Source of the DNA: Crossaster papposus
Lineage: Eukaryota; Echinodermata; Asteroidea; Velatida; Solasteridae
Reading direction: 5' to 3'
Assembly: GCA_037893245.1 (NCBI GenBank)
Contig: JBAIAA010000237.1
Location: 1,674,001-1,738,000, forward strand
DNA length: 64,000 nucleotides
Shown: one piece after another, positions 15,001 through 27,400 of the stretch
Layout of the letters: the number at the start of each line of letters is the position of its first letter
How positions within the stretch are numbered: the stretch's first letter is position 1
Made by a program: the position numbers and the translations under genes
The notes under the pieces: generated by a model
The model's database searches: none
Told to the model about the DNA's origin: nothing
What the model saw: only the letters and a program-made list of their open reading frames with translations

Positions 15001-18000
15001 TTTAGAGAAAAGAAATCTACAAGAAATACGCTTTAAAATGATGTATTACAAGACATAGTTGGTATTTATGGTTAGCTACAACAAGTAACACTGAATATGA
15101 GTATTCTTAGTTTGTTATGGTTTTTCACATATTTTAATGGTACTTTCCTCAAAATAAGCTCTGGCGACTTTACATCCCTTTTGTCGTGGATGGTTACATA
15201 TGGCAATGTCATGGGTGGACTGGAACAGAAGAATCTACTTGAAGTAAAGCAGTCAATCGATGCATAAACAAAATTATACTTTTATTCCAAACTACGGGTG
15301 AGTAGACTATTCTTTTTCACAGAACATGATCTAGTCTGATGTAGCTAGCCACTCACTTTGTGTAGATGCTCCCTGGAGGGGCTCTTGTCCAGAGAACTCA
15401 GCTCCTTTTTCAGCAAGGCGGCACTTCTAGATCTCTGCTGATTGTGGTAATTCTGTTCATGGAACAATAGACAACATGAATGTACGATATAACATTTTTG
15501 GTTTGGTTTTCTTCACCCATTAGGTATTACCAAACTTATCGCGAAATCCTTTTATATATTCATATGAACCTTCTACCCGGTTGAAGACGTCAACTTTCAA
15601 CATAAAGTCAACAGAGCTAATAATAATATAACAATATCACTTATAGCCATTAATCGAATAAATTGCTCATAGGCACTGTACAAACAAAAATGTAAAAACA
15701 TTAAGCATAAACAACCAAATTAAGAGCACAAAGAATCTCCCCCCCCCCCAACCAAGAAACAACCAAACACTACAGCCAACACTACAAACAAACCCACAAT
15801 AACCCACAATTGACTCAACGGACCAAAACATTAGTTTAAAAAAATGTTCAGGATATCAAAAACATTACTTTAAAATAATGTTTAACCAGTTCGCGCCGGA
15901 TGACGTATATAAACGCAAAGTTTTCCCCAAATTCAAAACGGATGACGCATAAACACGCCAAGTTCAAGTCTGGAAATGTCTGTCAGCAGCGAGAAAGGCC
16001 GGAAATGCGTGGGTGTGCTTCCCGGCACTATCGGCCTGAACCCGCTTCGGATCGAGTTTCGTTAAAAATAATCCCGCCCCTCGGCTCGGCGATGTTAAAA
16101 TAATCCCGGCGCGAACTGGTTAAGATAAAAAAACCTCTTTAAAAAAATGCATGTCTTGGAGACCATACGGGTTTCCTGTGCAGCTCTGGAAGCATCAACT
16201 CCATAACAAACAAGGATGATTCTCAAACCACGAGTCTCGTCTACTTTCATGATTACCCCATTTTACACTATGACACGACCATGATATGAAGGTTACATTA
16301 TTGCAACTTTGCATATAAGAGTAATTTTTTAAAACTTTAACCAAAATGACACATACATACGGACGGACTATGTACAAAAATAGTGATTGTAGTCTCTTTT
16401 TGAACTTCGTTTAGGCAAGACAAAAATCCATGTGTGTCCCAAAGCCCCAATTTCAGGGAACTGTCTTCTGCAGTTTGGAAGAGCGACACGGTGCCCAAAA
16501 TAAACTGTGGGGAAGAGAACATACTTTATCAGCGTCTCATTCTTACCTCCCGCAGCGACTTCTCAGAACTCCCGATGAGTTTCAACGAGCCATCCACGCA
16601 AGGCTCTGGTTCGGCTTCGTTAGGAGTGACAGCCGGCCTGATGAGGGGGGGACAAAACAGACATCCAAAGAGGTTTAAAGGTGCATTATAAATTTCAAAA
16701 GGCCGCCAATATACCGTTATCAAATATAATTAATTGATAATTGATAACACCCAAAAAGTTGGCACTGCTCACGGAGCAATGCTGCAACACATTTTGTTTT
16801 CAACTCTAGGTGTGCATTTCTGACAAAAATCGCTATGAGCATTACTTCTCTCGATCATTAGATACCAGTGGCCCAATTTGTAGACGGAAGCTGATGGCCT
16901 ACAGTGTTTCCAGCCAGAATACCAAGAGGGCTAGGGTTAAGGTTTCTACAGCAAAACCCTTGTAAAACGCAAAAACCCTTGTCAAACTACAGCACAATCC
17001 TTTACTTGTGAAGAACTTCCAGATGATTTTGTTTGGGAAGGGGCCTCGTTATAAGAAACCATTCATGGAGCATACTTTGGCAGCGAGCTTGAAGCGCTGA
17101 AGGAAACCACCCCAGAGTCCACCGACTTCAGATCCAATCGCGAGGGTTTGTCTGCAACGTTTTGGAGCTCCCATCGCTTGGCCATCTCCTTAACTTCGCT
17201 GCTCACGCCCGGCGCATCCTCCTCAAGAAACCTGGGCAGCACAACGGGGTGAAAAGGGAACCCCACAAAATATCACTCCAGTACAAACCAAACTGCACTT
17301 TGTTTAGACGGAAGCCGAGAAGTTGGTTTTGAGTCACAATTAGATGCGGAAACTTGTTATGCTTTCCCACATTTCCGCAATTAAGTTTGAGCACAAAATT
17401 ATCACAGATACAAAAATGTATATATAAAAAACGGAAGAACAATACCAAGTCTCCACAAAGATGCAAACATGAGAATGTGTGCGCATAACCAAAATGTGTA
17501 CTTTTTAAATGCAAACCATTCTGCACTTTTTACGAAACCTACCATTCCTGTATCTTAGCCTCCATTGCTTCAAGGCTGTGGCCAGACTTTTCGTAGATTG
17601 CCCGCAGTATCGGAAAGGAAGTCTGGAAGGCATCATTCGTGACCTTTAAACAAACAAAAAAAATGGCAATGTGAAAGTAAAACTTTATCAAGTTTTATCG
17701 ATAAAAAGGTAGCATTTAGAAGCCTTTAACCAGTTCGCGTCGGAGGAAGTGTATACACGCAGAGCTTCAAAACGGATGACAAATAATAAGCAAGGCTGGA
17801 AATGAACAGCGACCAGCTTGCAGCGAGCGAGGCCGGGTGGGCTATCCATGGATGCCGGCCTGAACCCGCCTCGGATCGAGGTTCGTGAAAAACAGATCTG
17901 CGCCTGGGCCCAGTCAATGTCAGACCAGATTTCACGGGTCTCCAAATTTCATGTGACATCGAAAAAGTGTTTAAAACCAGCCCCGGTGTTTTATCATCCG

Positions 18001-21000
18001 TTTAAAACTGGCCAAATGACAGGTTCTCCACCAATAGGAATGGGTCAACTGTCTTGAGGTATTTATGAATAAAACCTTTTAAAAAAAATCATGATCTGCA
18101 CAAATGAGAAAATAGAAAAAGGCTGATCATGAGTAGCATCTACAAGGCATTTTCATTTTTGGTGCTGCATCAGTTAAAAACAAAAGAAACAAAAGAAACT
18201 TACACTCATGAAGGTCTTGGCTTTTTCGTCCAGTCCCTCCAGAGGATCCAGACCCCCCTGAGAAGAAATAGATGATTCCGAGATCCTCCTGGGCGATACG
18301 GACCTGGAGGGTATGTCGTCCGGCGTCATGTAACCCGAGCCGCCAGAGTCCGACGAGGAACGAAAGGTGGAGTAGGATTCATCGTCATCATCACTGTCAC
18401 TGTCATCGCCGTCACTGGCGTCCTTATTGTCGTCAGCCTCACCCAGGGTTTTTAGCTTGTCACTGTTGAAGACGGCAGTGTTCACATCCAGTCTGCTGAG
18501 AGAGACGGTCGTGGACCCAGACTTGCCGTAGGCGTAGAGACGAATGGAGAGTATCTACACAAATCACATGTAAATGTGTATGAATAAAGCACACGTATAG
18601 ATCTATCAGTATTCAGGGTTTCCACCATTTCATGAAAACAAAATTTCCCCAAAATGTTTCCTTTAGTTTTTCTTGATACAGTTTCCCTGGTGAATTGTTT
18701 TGGCCAATTTCATAAAACATGTCTTTCATTGTATCTCCACAATTCCTGTCGAACATTTTAAAGCGTTTTTCTCTGAATCGTCTTTCCGTTACATGCTTGA
18801 GTGTTACTTTGTGAAAACAAAAATCGTCAGTGCCGCGTACATTCTCGAGTGCTAGTTCGTGAAACCGAAATTGTTCATTGAGTGTTTTTCACGAAGTAGC
18901 ACTAGTAATACGTCGTGTCTGGTTTTACAACGGCATTCATGTGCGCTTTAAGCACAATGAAGACCAAGGGCCAATTTTATAAGCAAAACAAATTTGCTTA
19001 GCATGAAAATTCTTCCTTTGCAAAAACAGGGTTACAAACCAAATTTTCAGGTGATGTTTATTGTTTGTGACTGGTATTCAGCTTAGCATGAAAAGCAGAT
19101 GAAGTTTTGGCTGGTAACCTGTAAGCACACTTTTGTGCTTACATGGTTTTTTTTAATTGGCCCCTGGCTAAAGCGAGAGATACAGAGGGATTTCTACACT
19201 AAAAAAAATACCATAGCCAATCACCAAGTGAATACGCTGTTTGGCCAAGAGACAAAATATAACAGACTGACCATTATCTCTTCCCTGAATTTTTCCCGAT
19301 TGAAGGCCTTTTTTAATGTTAGGGTTTAAGTTGTCGATGAGATATGTTGAGACAATTTTTGTGCACTGTCAAGAGCCAGAGTTGTAGTCGAGTACTTTCA
19401 GAGTACCAGCTTAATAACTACTAGATAGTAACCAGTTCGCGCCGGAGGACGTATATACACGCAAAGTTTTCCCCAGATTCAAAACGGATGACGCATAAAC
19501 ACGTCATGAGCAAGGCTGGAAATGTCTGTCAGCAGCGAGCAAGGCAGCAAATGTCTGTCAGCAGCGAGCAAGGCCGGAAATGTCTGTCAGCAGCGAGCAA
19601 GGCCGTGGGTGTGCTTCCCGGTACCATCCTGGATGTACTCAAAAGGTAAAATTAAAAAATCACAAACAAAACATTTTTATTCCTTGATGCCTACCTCTAA
19701 ATCTCTCAAGATCCACTGTCGACTGAGTTTGGTTGCCTGACTCGCCAGGTGCACAAGCATTGGAATTAGGTCACTATTGAGAAGCTCCAGTCTACCCTCG
19801 AAATCGTTACTCCCCTTGAAATAGGTCAATACAAAAAAGACTGAATTAACATATTATTTTCGCAAAAGAAATGAAAAGATAATGTCTTGAAGACTAATCA
19901 GATGATGAATGGGGACTCCAATATTGTATCCTTTACAAATCAGATTTGTGTATGCTTTATATAGGCAATGTGCCCTCTGACATCACATGTTTACATCTGT
20001 ATTGAAATGCAACCGTCAGTATGCGCACAAATCGGGTTTTGTAAAAATAAACTGGTTGAGGAGAGATGTCGCAGGTCGGATCGCCTTTGAATTATATGAC
20101 CTTTGGTGCATTTTTAAACAAAATTTATGCAAAACACGATACATGCGCATATCACCAGTCTTATTTGAATATAGGGGGACTTGTGGGGGACCATTTATAC
20201 CTTGAATGTTAATAAGGAAATAAATGTGTGTTCGAGAGGTTTTAATCACTGTTTAATACCGCTTGGAGTCTGGGTGCTGATAATTACCCGAGCCGAAGGC
20301 GAGGGTAATTATCAGCACCCAGACTCCAAGCGGTATTAAACAGAGTGATTAATACCGACCGAACACACATTTAGTCCCATTCATAAATACCTTTTTTGTA
20401 AAATTCAGCCATAAAAGCCCCGAAAATCACGGAAAATTGTCGCAAGTAAATTTTGGTGTTTCGCCATTCTGTGCGTGTCAAATGACATGTTTCCGCCTCT
20501 GTCGCTCTACACAATACATGCAATAAAGCGTATTTACTAGGAACCAGACTATTACTGCTATTGGCAACCTCGTTTTCAGCGTGTCAAGCTGTACGCGCCC
20601 AACACCACCCTACTATTGGAGACGATGTACGGTTGGAAATAAAGTGAGCCCTGGGGACGGGTATAATGCGACATCGCATGACGTATTTTGCTGCCAGCTG
20701 TGTTTAAACACCATGTCTTTATCATCCGTTTAATACCGACCAATAGGAATGCCTAAACTGTCCCAGGTATTTATGAATAATAGTTTAAATATCTTTTTCG
20801 TAAGGAAAATATATAAAAAAATAATTCTCGGCCATCCAATCATCCTTTTTTAGCTGCGGCAAAAAATCTCAATTGGATTTTGTTATATAAAAACCATCAA
20901 ATGATGAAAATCCAAGTGATTTTCACATCAGCACTTTTCTCCCGATCGTAATTTTTCTCTTTTTGCAGTCTTTAGGAGCACAGTATGCAGGGGTGAAGTC

Positions 21001-24000
21001 TAATTATTACGTAAGTTTATACATACATTACCACCTCCCCCCCCCCCCCCAAAAAAAAAAAAAAAATAAAAAAAAATAAATAAAACGGCTTTTCCTTTTT
21101 TCCCCCCAAAGTTTGGACACAAAAACTAGTTTGTTTTTTGTTGGGGGGGGGGGGGGGGGGGGGGGGGGGCCTTATAAGATGCTTGTAAACTGGGGATTGT
21201 TGATCGAAGATCAAGAACAGAAGAAAACTTGCAGCTTCAGTTGTACTCAATCATACCTTCCACTGTTGCCTCATAAGGTTTATCCAGGAAAAAAGAAAAA
21301 AAGAAAAAGAACTAAACAAGCAAGCAAACACCCCAACAAACAAACAGGCTAGTTACCTTCATATTGGTAAGGATGGCCTTCATAATCAGATACAACACCC
21401 ACACTGTCTCCACACCAAGTTCCCCACCTGAAACAAAATATGAATATTCATAATAGCAGTTTCTTGATTATTCATAAATTTATTATTCAAATATTTATTA
21501 TTCAAATATGTATTATTCAAATTGTTATTATGCGCGAGTTATTCATGACCTTGAAAAAGACACTTTGCTGCAATTGCTTCTCTCTGTGGTAGTTGGCAAT
21601 AGTACAACTGAACTGGGGCACAATTGGAGCAATGATAAATAAACACTTCTTATCAATGCGTTAAGGCCTGCCAATGCAAAAATCTAATTTATTCGTATAC
21701 AGTACATGGTCTTCCTTCAAAATTCGTTCGGAAAAGAAATTCAAATTTTTTGGGAAGCCAACTTTAAGGTTTTTTACCAACGATAAAGTTTGACTTGCAA
21801 ACTTGCATACAAATAAAGATAAGTACCTTCTTTGAGCTTCAGCAGGATGTCTTTGGTAATGGTGATGAAGAAGGAGAACTGGTCTGGTTTCAGACTCTGC
21901 CCCAACTCCTCATCCATAACCAACTTGTAATCCTTCACCTGAGTACGGTTGACAGTAAAAAAAAAATAAGAAAACGTTTCTTGTTGAATTTCCAACATCG
22001 GATTGAATAAATTGAATTGCCTCTGCCTCTCCAAAACTTTGTTTCCAGTCACTAAACACCACCCAAGCCACAAAAGCGTAATTGATCGCCCAATCTATTT
22101 CATGATTTATCACTGCTAAAGACTTGTGCCTGCATGTGCATGTGCATGTGCATGTGCATGAAAATACTGTACCCTTTGCAGACGTGAACATAATGGGGAC
22201 AATAAGACTGAATACGTCTACACTTGGTAATTTCTATAGGTGTAAAGGGTTCAACATGGATTTTCACAAAATAGATTTTTGGATTTTACTCAAATTACTC
22301 AAAATCTAGGGTTGGGATGTGGGTTAGGGTGGGGGTTAGGGTATAATATAGGGTATAATATTGGGTCAAAATTTCAACCCAGGAAATTAATTGTGGTTGA
22401 AAAAGGAAGGAGCATTTTTAAAAAAGTTGACTGTCTAACCATTTTTAACACGAGAACAAAAAGATGTCTCCAAACGGATACAAAAATGCTAATGTGTGTT
22501 GGCCAAACAATGGGACACAATATAAAGAACAATATAAATGAGAACATTAAAAAATGTTGACCATTTAAAAAAATATACCATTAAAATCAACCAAATAGTA
22601 TAGTGTGCCAAATTACGGCATAGCGAGTTATTACTAGAGTTATTACGTTCAAGTAGCGTAAGGTTAATAGGGTTAGGGAAAAGTACAGGAAAAGGAAAAC
22701 ACAATAGGGTATCCTCGGTCGTTATGTGGTTCACGACTGTATGTACATGTAGATGCCATGACTGTGGGAAAAATAATCAAAAAACCTTGCTTAATACGAA
22801 CTCTAGATATCTCAAATTTGTTATCCATTCGCTTGAGATTCGACTTCCCCAGAGTTCACTGTATTCGGAAAATCATCAACTTGCCTGTTTCTTCTTCCGC
22901 GTTCTGACGTCCGTCACCACCACCCTGTTCTTCTCGACGAGATGTTTCATGACAACCACATTGGCCTGCTCTCCGAGTGCCTCAACATACTTGACGGCAT
23001 TTCCAAGGCACAGAACCTGATGGGAAAAAACAGAAAAATATCATTAAACAAAACAGGAAAACAGCAGGCTTGCAACTTGGAAAATGAGGAAATGTCAATC
23101 TTTACAAAATCATTTGTAATACCCTAAGTGTAAGGTGAAAAATGTGAAAATCAGCTAATCCGAGAATAAAATGCTTGCCTAAAAATGATTTAAAAATACG
23201 TCTCTAAAACCTAAAATCTGGGAAACCTCCCAACAATATGGGGACAGTCTGCAAATTTTTGGATGACCAATGGATTTTTTTCTACTTTGCAAAGATGTGA
23301 AATTGGGCCAAGGCTAGAAAACTAAGACCACCTGCAATAACAAGATTAAAAATGACTAAGAACTGAAAAAAGTGTGTTTTAAATGAAGAATTTTAGAAGG
23401 AATATGAACAAAATTCTGTGTTCTGAAAAAGAAAGCTTTAAAACAAGCACTAAAAGTAGGTGTTCATAAATAGGGCTTTAAAAAAACGGGGAAACAAAAT
23501 GTTTTGAGAGACTCTTTTTGGGAAACCCAGCCAGCAAAGAGCATTCCAAAAGCATAAAGAAAAGAAGGCGCTTTAAAAGAAAAGAAAAAACACCTTCTTG
23601 TAATTCAGTAGCGGAGTGTGGCCTAGAGTTTAGAGTTTGTGACTCATCATCAGAGGATCAGGGGTTCGAATCCAGCTACTGACCATGTTGTGTCCTTGGG
23701 CAAGCCAATTTACCCCTACTTGCCTCTCTCCACCCAGGAGTACAACTGGTACAAATGGGTACCAGCATTAGCTGGGGAGTAACCTGCGATGGACTAGCAT
23801 CTCATTCAGGAATAGACTGAAACTGGAGTTAAACACTGACCTTATGAGCCATGTCGGCTCAGGTAAGACTTTACTTTTGTGTTGTTTTGTGTATTTCAGT
23901 GAAGATTCTTTACCTCGGGAAAGCCGGCGACCACAAACAGAGTAAAGATACAAGGCAGAGGGCACTGCTGGGGTAGACACTGGATAGTGGTGGTGATCTT

Positions 24001-24465
24001 GTGGGCTAGGACCGTCTGCCATGACGGGACAAGGCACAGATGCTGGAGAATACTGGCCATCAGGGATGTCCACTCTAGACCGCTCCTGGGACAAAGAGAT
24101 AATGGTCATTCTATCTATTTTCTGGGCTAGGACCAGGCCTGGAGATTGCTCTGTTACCCAACATATGATACTCAGAATAGGGGGAGGAGGAGAGAGGGGC
24201 ATGCTGTATGATGGAAATCTGCAACATGAAGATGGAAATGTTCTTCTTCTGTATCTGAATGCATGCCAAAGACAATTCATTTTTACTCACTTTTCAAGGC
24301 ACGAGGCTCCAAGCTCAAACAGGAAATCCACAGTCAACGCCCCCTCTAGCTTTTTTTCTGTCCCGCCTCCTACTGCCTCCTTCTCCTTCTCTTTCTCTTT
24401 CTCCTTATCCATCTTGGAGGCATCGTCGTCTTGGGTTCCTTGAGACTCTACTCCTCCTCCTCCTC

Positions 24466-24496
<31 letters not shown>

Positions 24497-27400
24497 ACCA
24501 GTGTGATTGCCAACTGCCAGGGGTGGGGCCAGGGCCTGGGATCGTCGGATGACTTCGTCGGCTTCTCGGGGCAAGATGTGGATGAGAAGCTGGCCCAGCA
24601 AGGCCACAATCTGATGTTGGCAGTTGTTTTTGCCGGTGGCATTTGGCTCTCTGAAGAAGAAAAAAAGGCAAAAAAAGGAGAAAAATCAGGAGAAAAGTAT
24701 ACAAAACTCTTTTAACCCCAACCTTCACGCATCCATCAAAATCTATACTTTGGAGATTAAGGGGGCTTGCCCATCAAGTTTCGTCCTGAACCTCCCGATG
24801 GCCAGTTCGCCCATGGAACTGTATAATATATTTCAAATCAAGTCCAAACATAGAATTTGTTTTTTCAAGTTATTTTTTTAGCTAAAAATATCACCAGACT
24901 TTAACAAATTTGTCAAAATAATTTATACAAATATGTAAATTGTTACAAACATAAAGGAAGCTTACTTGGCTAATTTCAATAACAGGGGCAAGATTGTTTC
25001 TACGTGAAGTTTGTGCGAGTGAAGTCGTCGTAGTTGTGAGCCGTCGTGCTGGGGAAAGCAAAAACAACAAAAACGTATTCATAACTTTTAAACAAAACTA
25101 TGACATGAATGAAATACATTCAACATTTCCAGGACAAAGCAGATTTAGGGGGCTTTCCAAGATCAATTTGTTGTTTTGGGGGGATTTTTGTTTATAAACT
25201 GACCAGTAATCTTAAAGTTTTGTGTGCACCACAATTTTTCATAGTCCGAGAAAAATTTGTATTTTGGTGAAATTTGGTCCAGGATTCTCAACTACAACGA
25301 ATTTAAAATAATGTCAACACGAGGTGTGTAATGTAAGCTGGTCTACTTACCCGTGTGTTTTCTAGTAGCATGGCCCCTAGCAACCCCAGTACTCTGGCTT
25401 GGGAGTTGGCAACGAAGGTCTGCTCCAGTAAATTTGGCTTGTCCCCTACTACTGCTTCCATTTCTTGAAAAAATGAAATGAATATTTAATACCTCCTATG
25501 GTTTTACCTTTCAAAACCTTTCCAAATCTGCTTACTTGACAAAATGGCTATAAATAAGTATGAACCTTTCAAAACGCTCCTGAATTTGTTGCTACTGCAC
25601 TACTACACCTTTCAAAACCTTTTGAAAGGTATTTTTTGTATTACACCAGTTTTGTTCAGAGAGTTGTTTTACCTTTCAAATCGTTTCATAGGTCCCTTTT
25701 GTCAGACAGTTTTCTCACCTTTCAAAACCTTTCAGTCCAGAAAACTTGAAAGGTTTTGAAAGGTCAGACACTTGTATGGCTAATGTCCTATAATAATGAC
25801 AAATATTAATGCGTACTTATTGAGCACGCATACCAAATACACTCCCTGTGAAATACACAGATCCGTGCTGCCATTTGGGTGCAAGGCAGCTAATCAAAAA
25901 AATCAATCAATGAAATAATAACCCTTTGTGTGTGACATTAATTGACTGATTTGACAAAATTTAAATGATGCAGTTGTTCGTGATGCTTAACCAGTTCCCC
26001 AGATTAAAAAAAGTGGATGACGCATAAACATGTCATGATTAAGGCCGGAAATGTCTGTCAGCAGCGAGCAAGGCCAGAAATGCGTGGGTGTGCTTCCCGG
26101 TACCATCGGCCTAAACCCGCCTCGGATCAAATTTTGTTAAAAATAATCCCGCGCCTCGGTTCGGTGATGTTAAAATAATCTCGGCGCAAACTGGTTAATG
26201 TACTATATATTTGAATACCTTCCAAGTTTTTCTTTTCCGTTCCTTCAGATGGTTTCTCTTCAACCTCAGATTTCTTCTCAACCTCTTTCTCATCCTTCTT
26301 ACCCTCTGCAAACAATATTTACAGAAATTACCATTCGCAAATTGACTATACATTTTAGGCTTTCTTGCTTTCTAAAATGCATTCATTTACGCCATATTGA
26401 TCAGACTCGTGGGGGAAAAAAAAAAAAAAAAAAAAACATGTTCGATCAACTGTTTCACATGGCAAGTTGTCCTCGAATTGCAAGTGTCGCATTCCCACAG
26501 TCAAACCCTATATGTTGTGTTTTTTTAAAAGTCACATTTTGTGCATGTTTAAACGACGACCTAAAACTACCTGAACATGACCTTTGACCTCGATAATCCA
26601 ATGAAGAATTGAGTCTTCCCACCCAAGAGTCGCTGCATGAAAGTTTCATGAAAAATCCATGAAAGCTGGAAGTTCTAAATTTTTCCCATAAAAACTGAAC
26701 CTGACTCATTAACACACATACGGTCATACCCTCAAATACCCTCCAAAGATTAAACAGCCTCTGACCATTTTACTCTTTCCGACTACTTACCCAATTCTGG
26801 GCGGGGCTGATCAACACTGGGCAGGCACTGGGTGGCTAGCTCAATACACTGCTGGAACAACTTACTAGCTGTGTGTGTATACTCTGGATTAACAACTGTG
26901 GTAGTAATGCAGGAAATAGACAGGTGATGAAACAGTCGTGAATAAACTATCACGAATGGAAACTGACTAGGTGAATTATAATAATTTTGTTTCAAAGTTA
27001 ACTAAGACATTTGCTGGAGCAGGGTTTGAACCTGTGACCTGCAGATTGCCATTCCAGTGCTCTGACAAATGAGACATTCAACACTATATGGTGGTGGTTA
27101 CCCACATTATCAATGCCTTTGTAAAACACAACTAAAAAAACTAAAAAACTTAAACATGAGCAAGAAATAGGTATTTATAATAAAAACCACCTATTCAACC
27201 ATTAGAAAACAGATAATAAATTTATGACTTAACCAGTTCGCGCCGGATGACTTATATAAACGCAAAGTTTTCCCAAGTTTCAAAACAGATCACGCATAAA
27301 CACGCCACGAGCAAGGCCGTAAAATTTCTGTCAGCAGCGAGCAAGGCCAGAAATGCGTGGGTGTGCTTCCAGGTACCATCAGCCTAAACCCGCCTCTGAT

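Noticed and set aside
22308..22365. Telomere-like GGGTTAGGG words.
   Set aside because: Only a few irregular copies mixed with 'gggtataat'; no true array.
24021..24443. Plus-strand frames of 100-140 codons over 24021-24552.
   Set aside because: They are antisense shadows of exons 40 and 41, with trinucleotide repeats keeping frames open.
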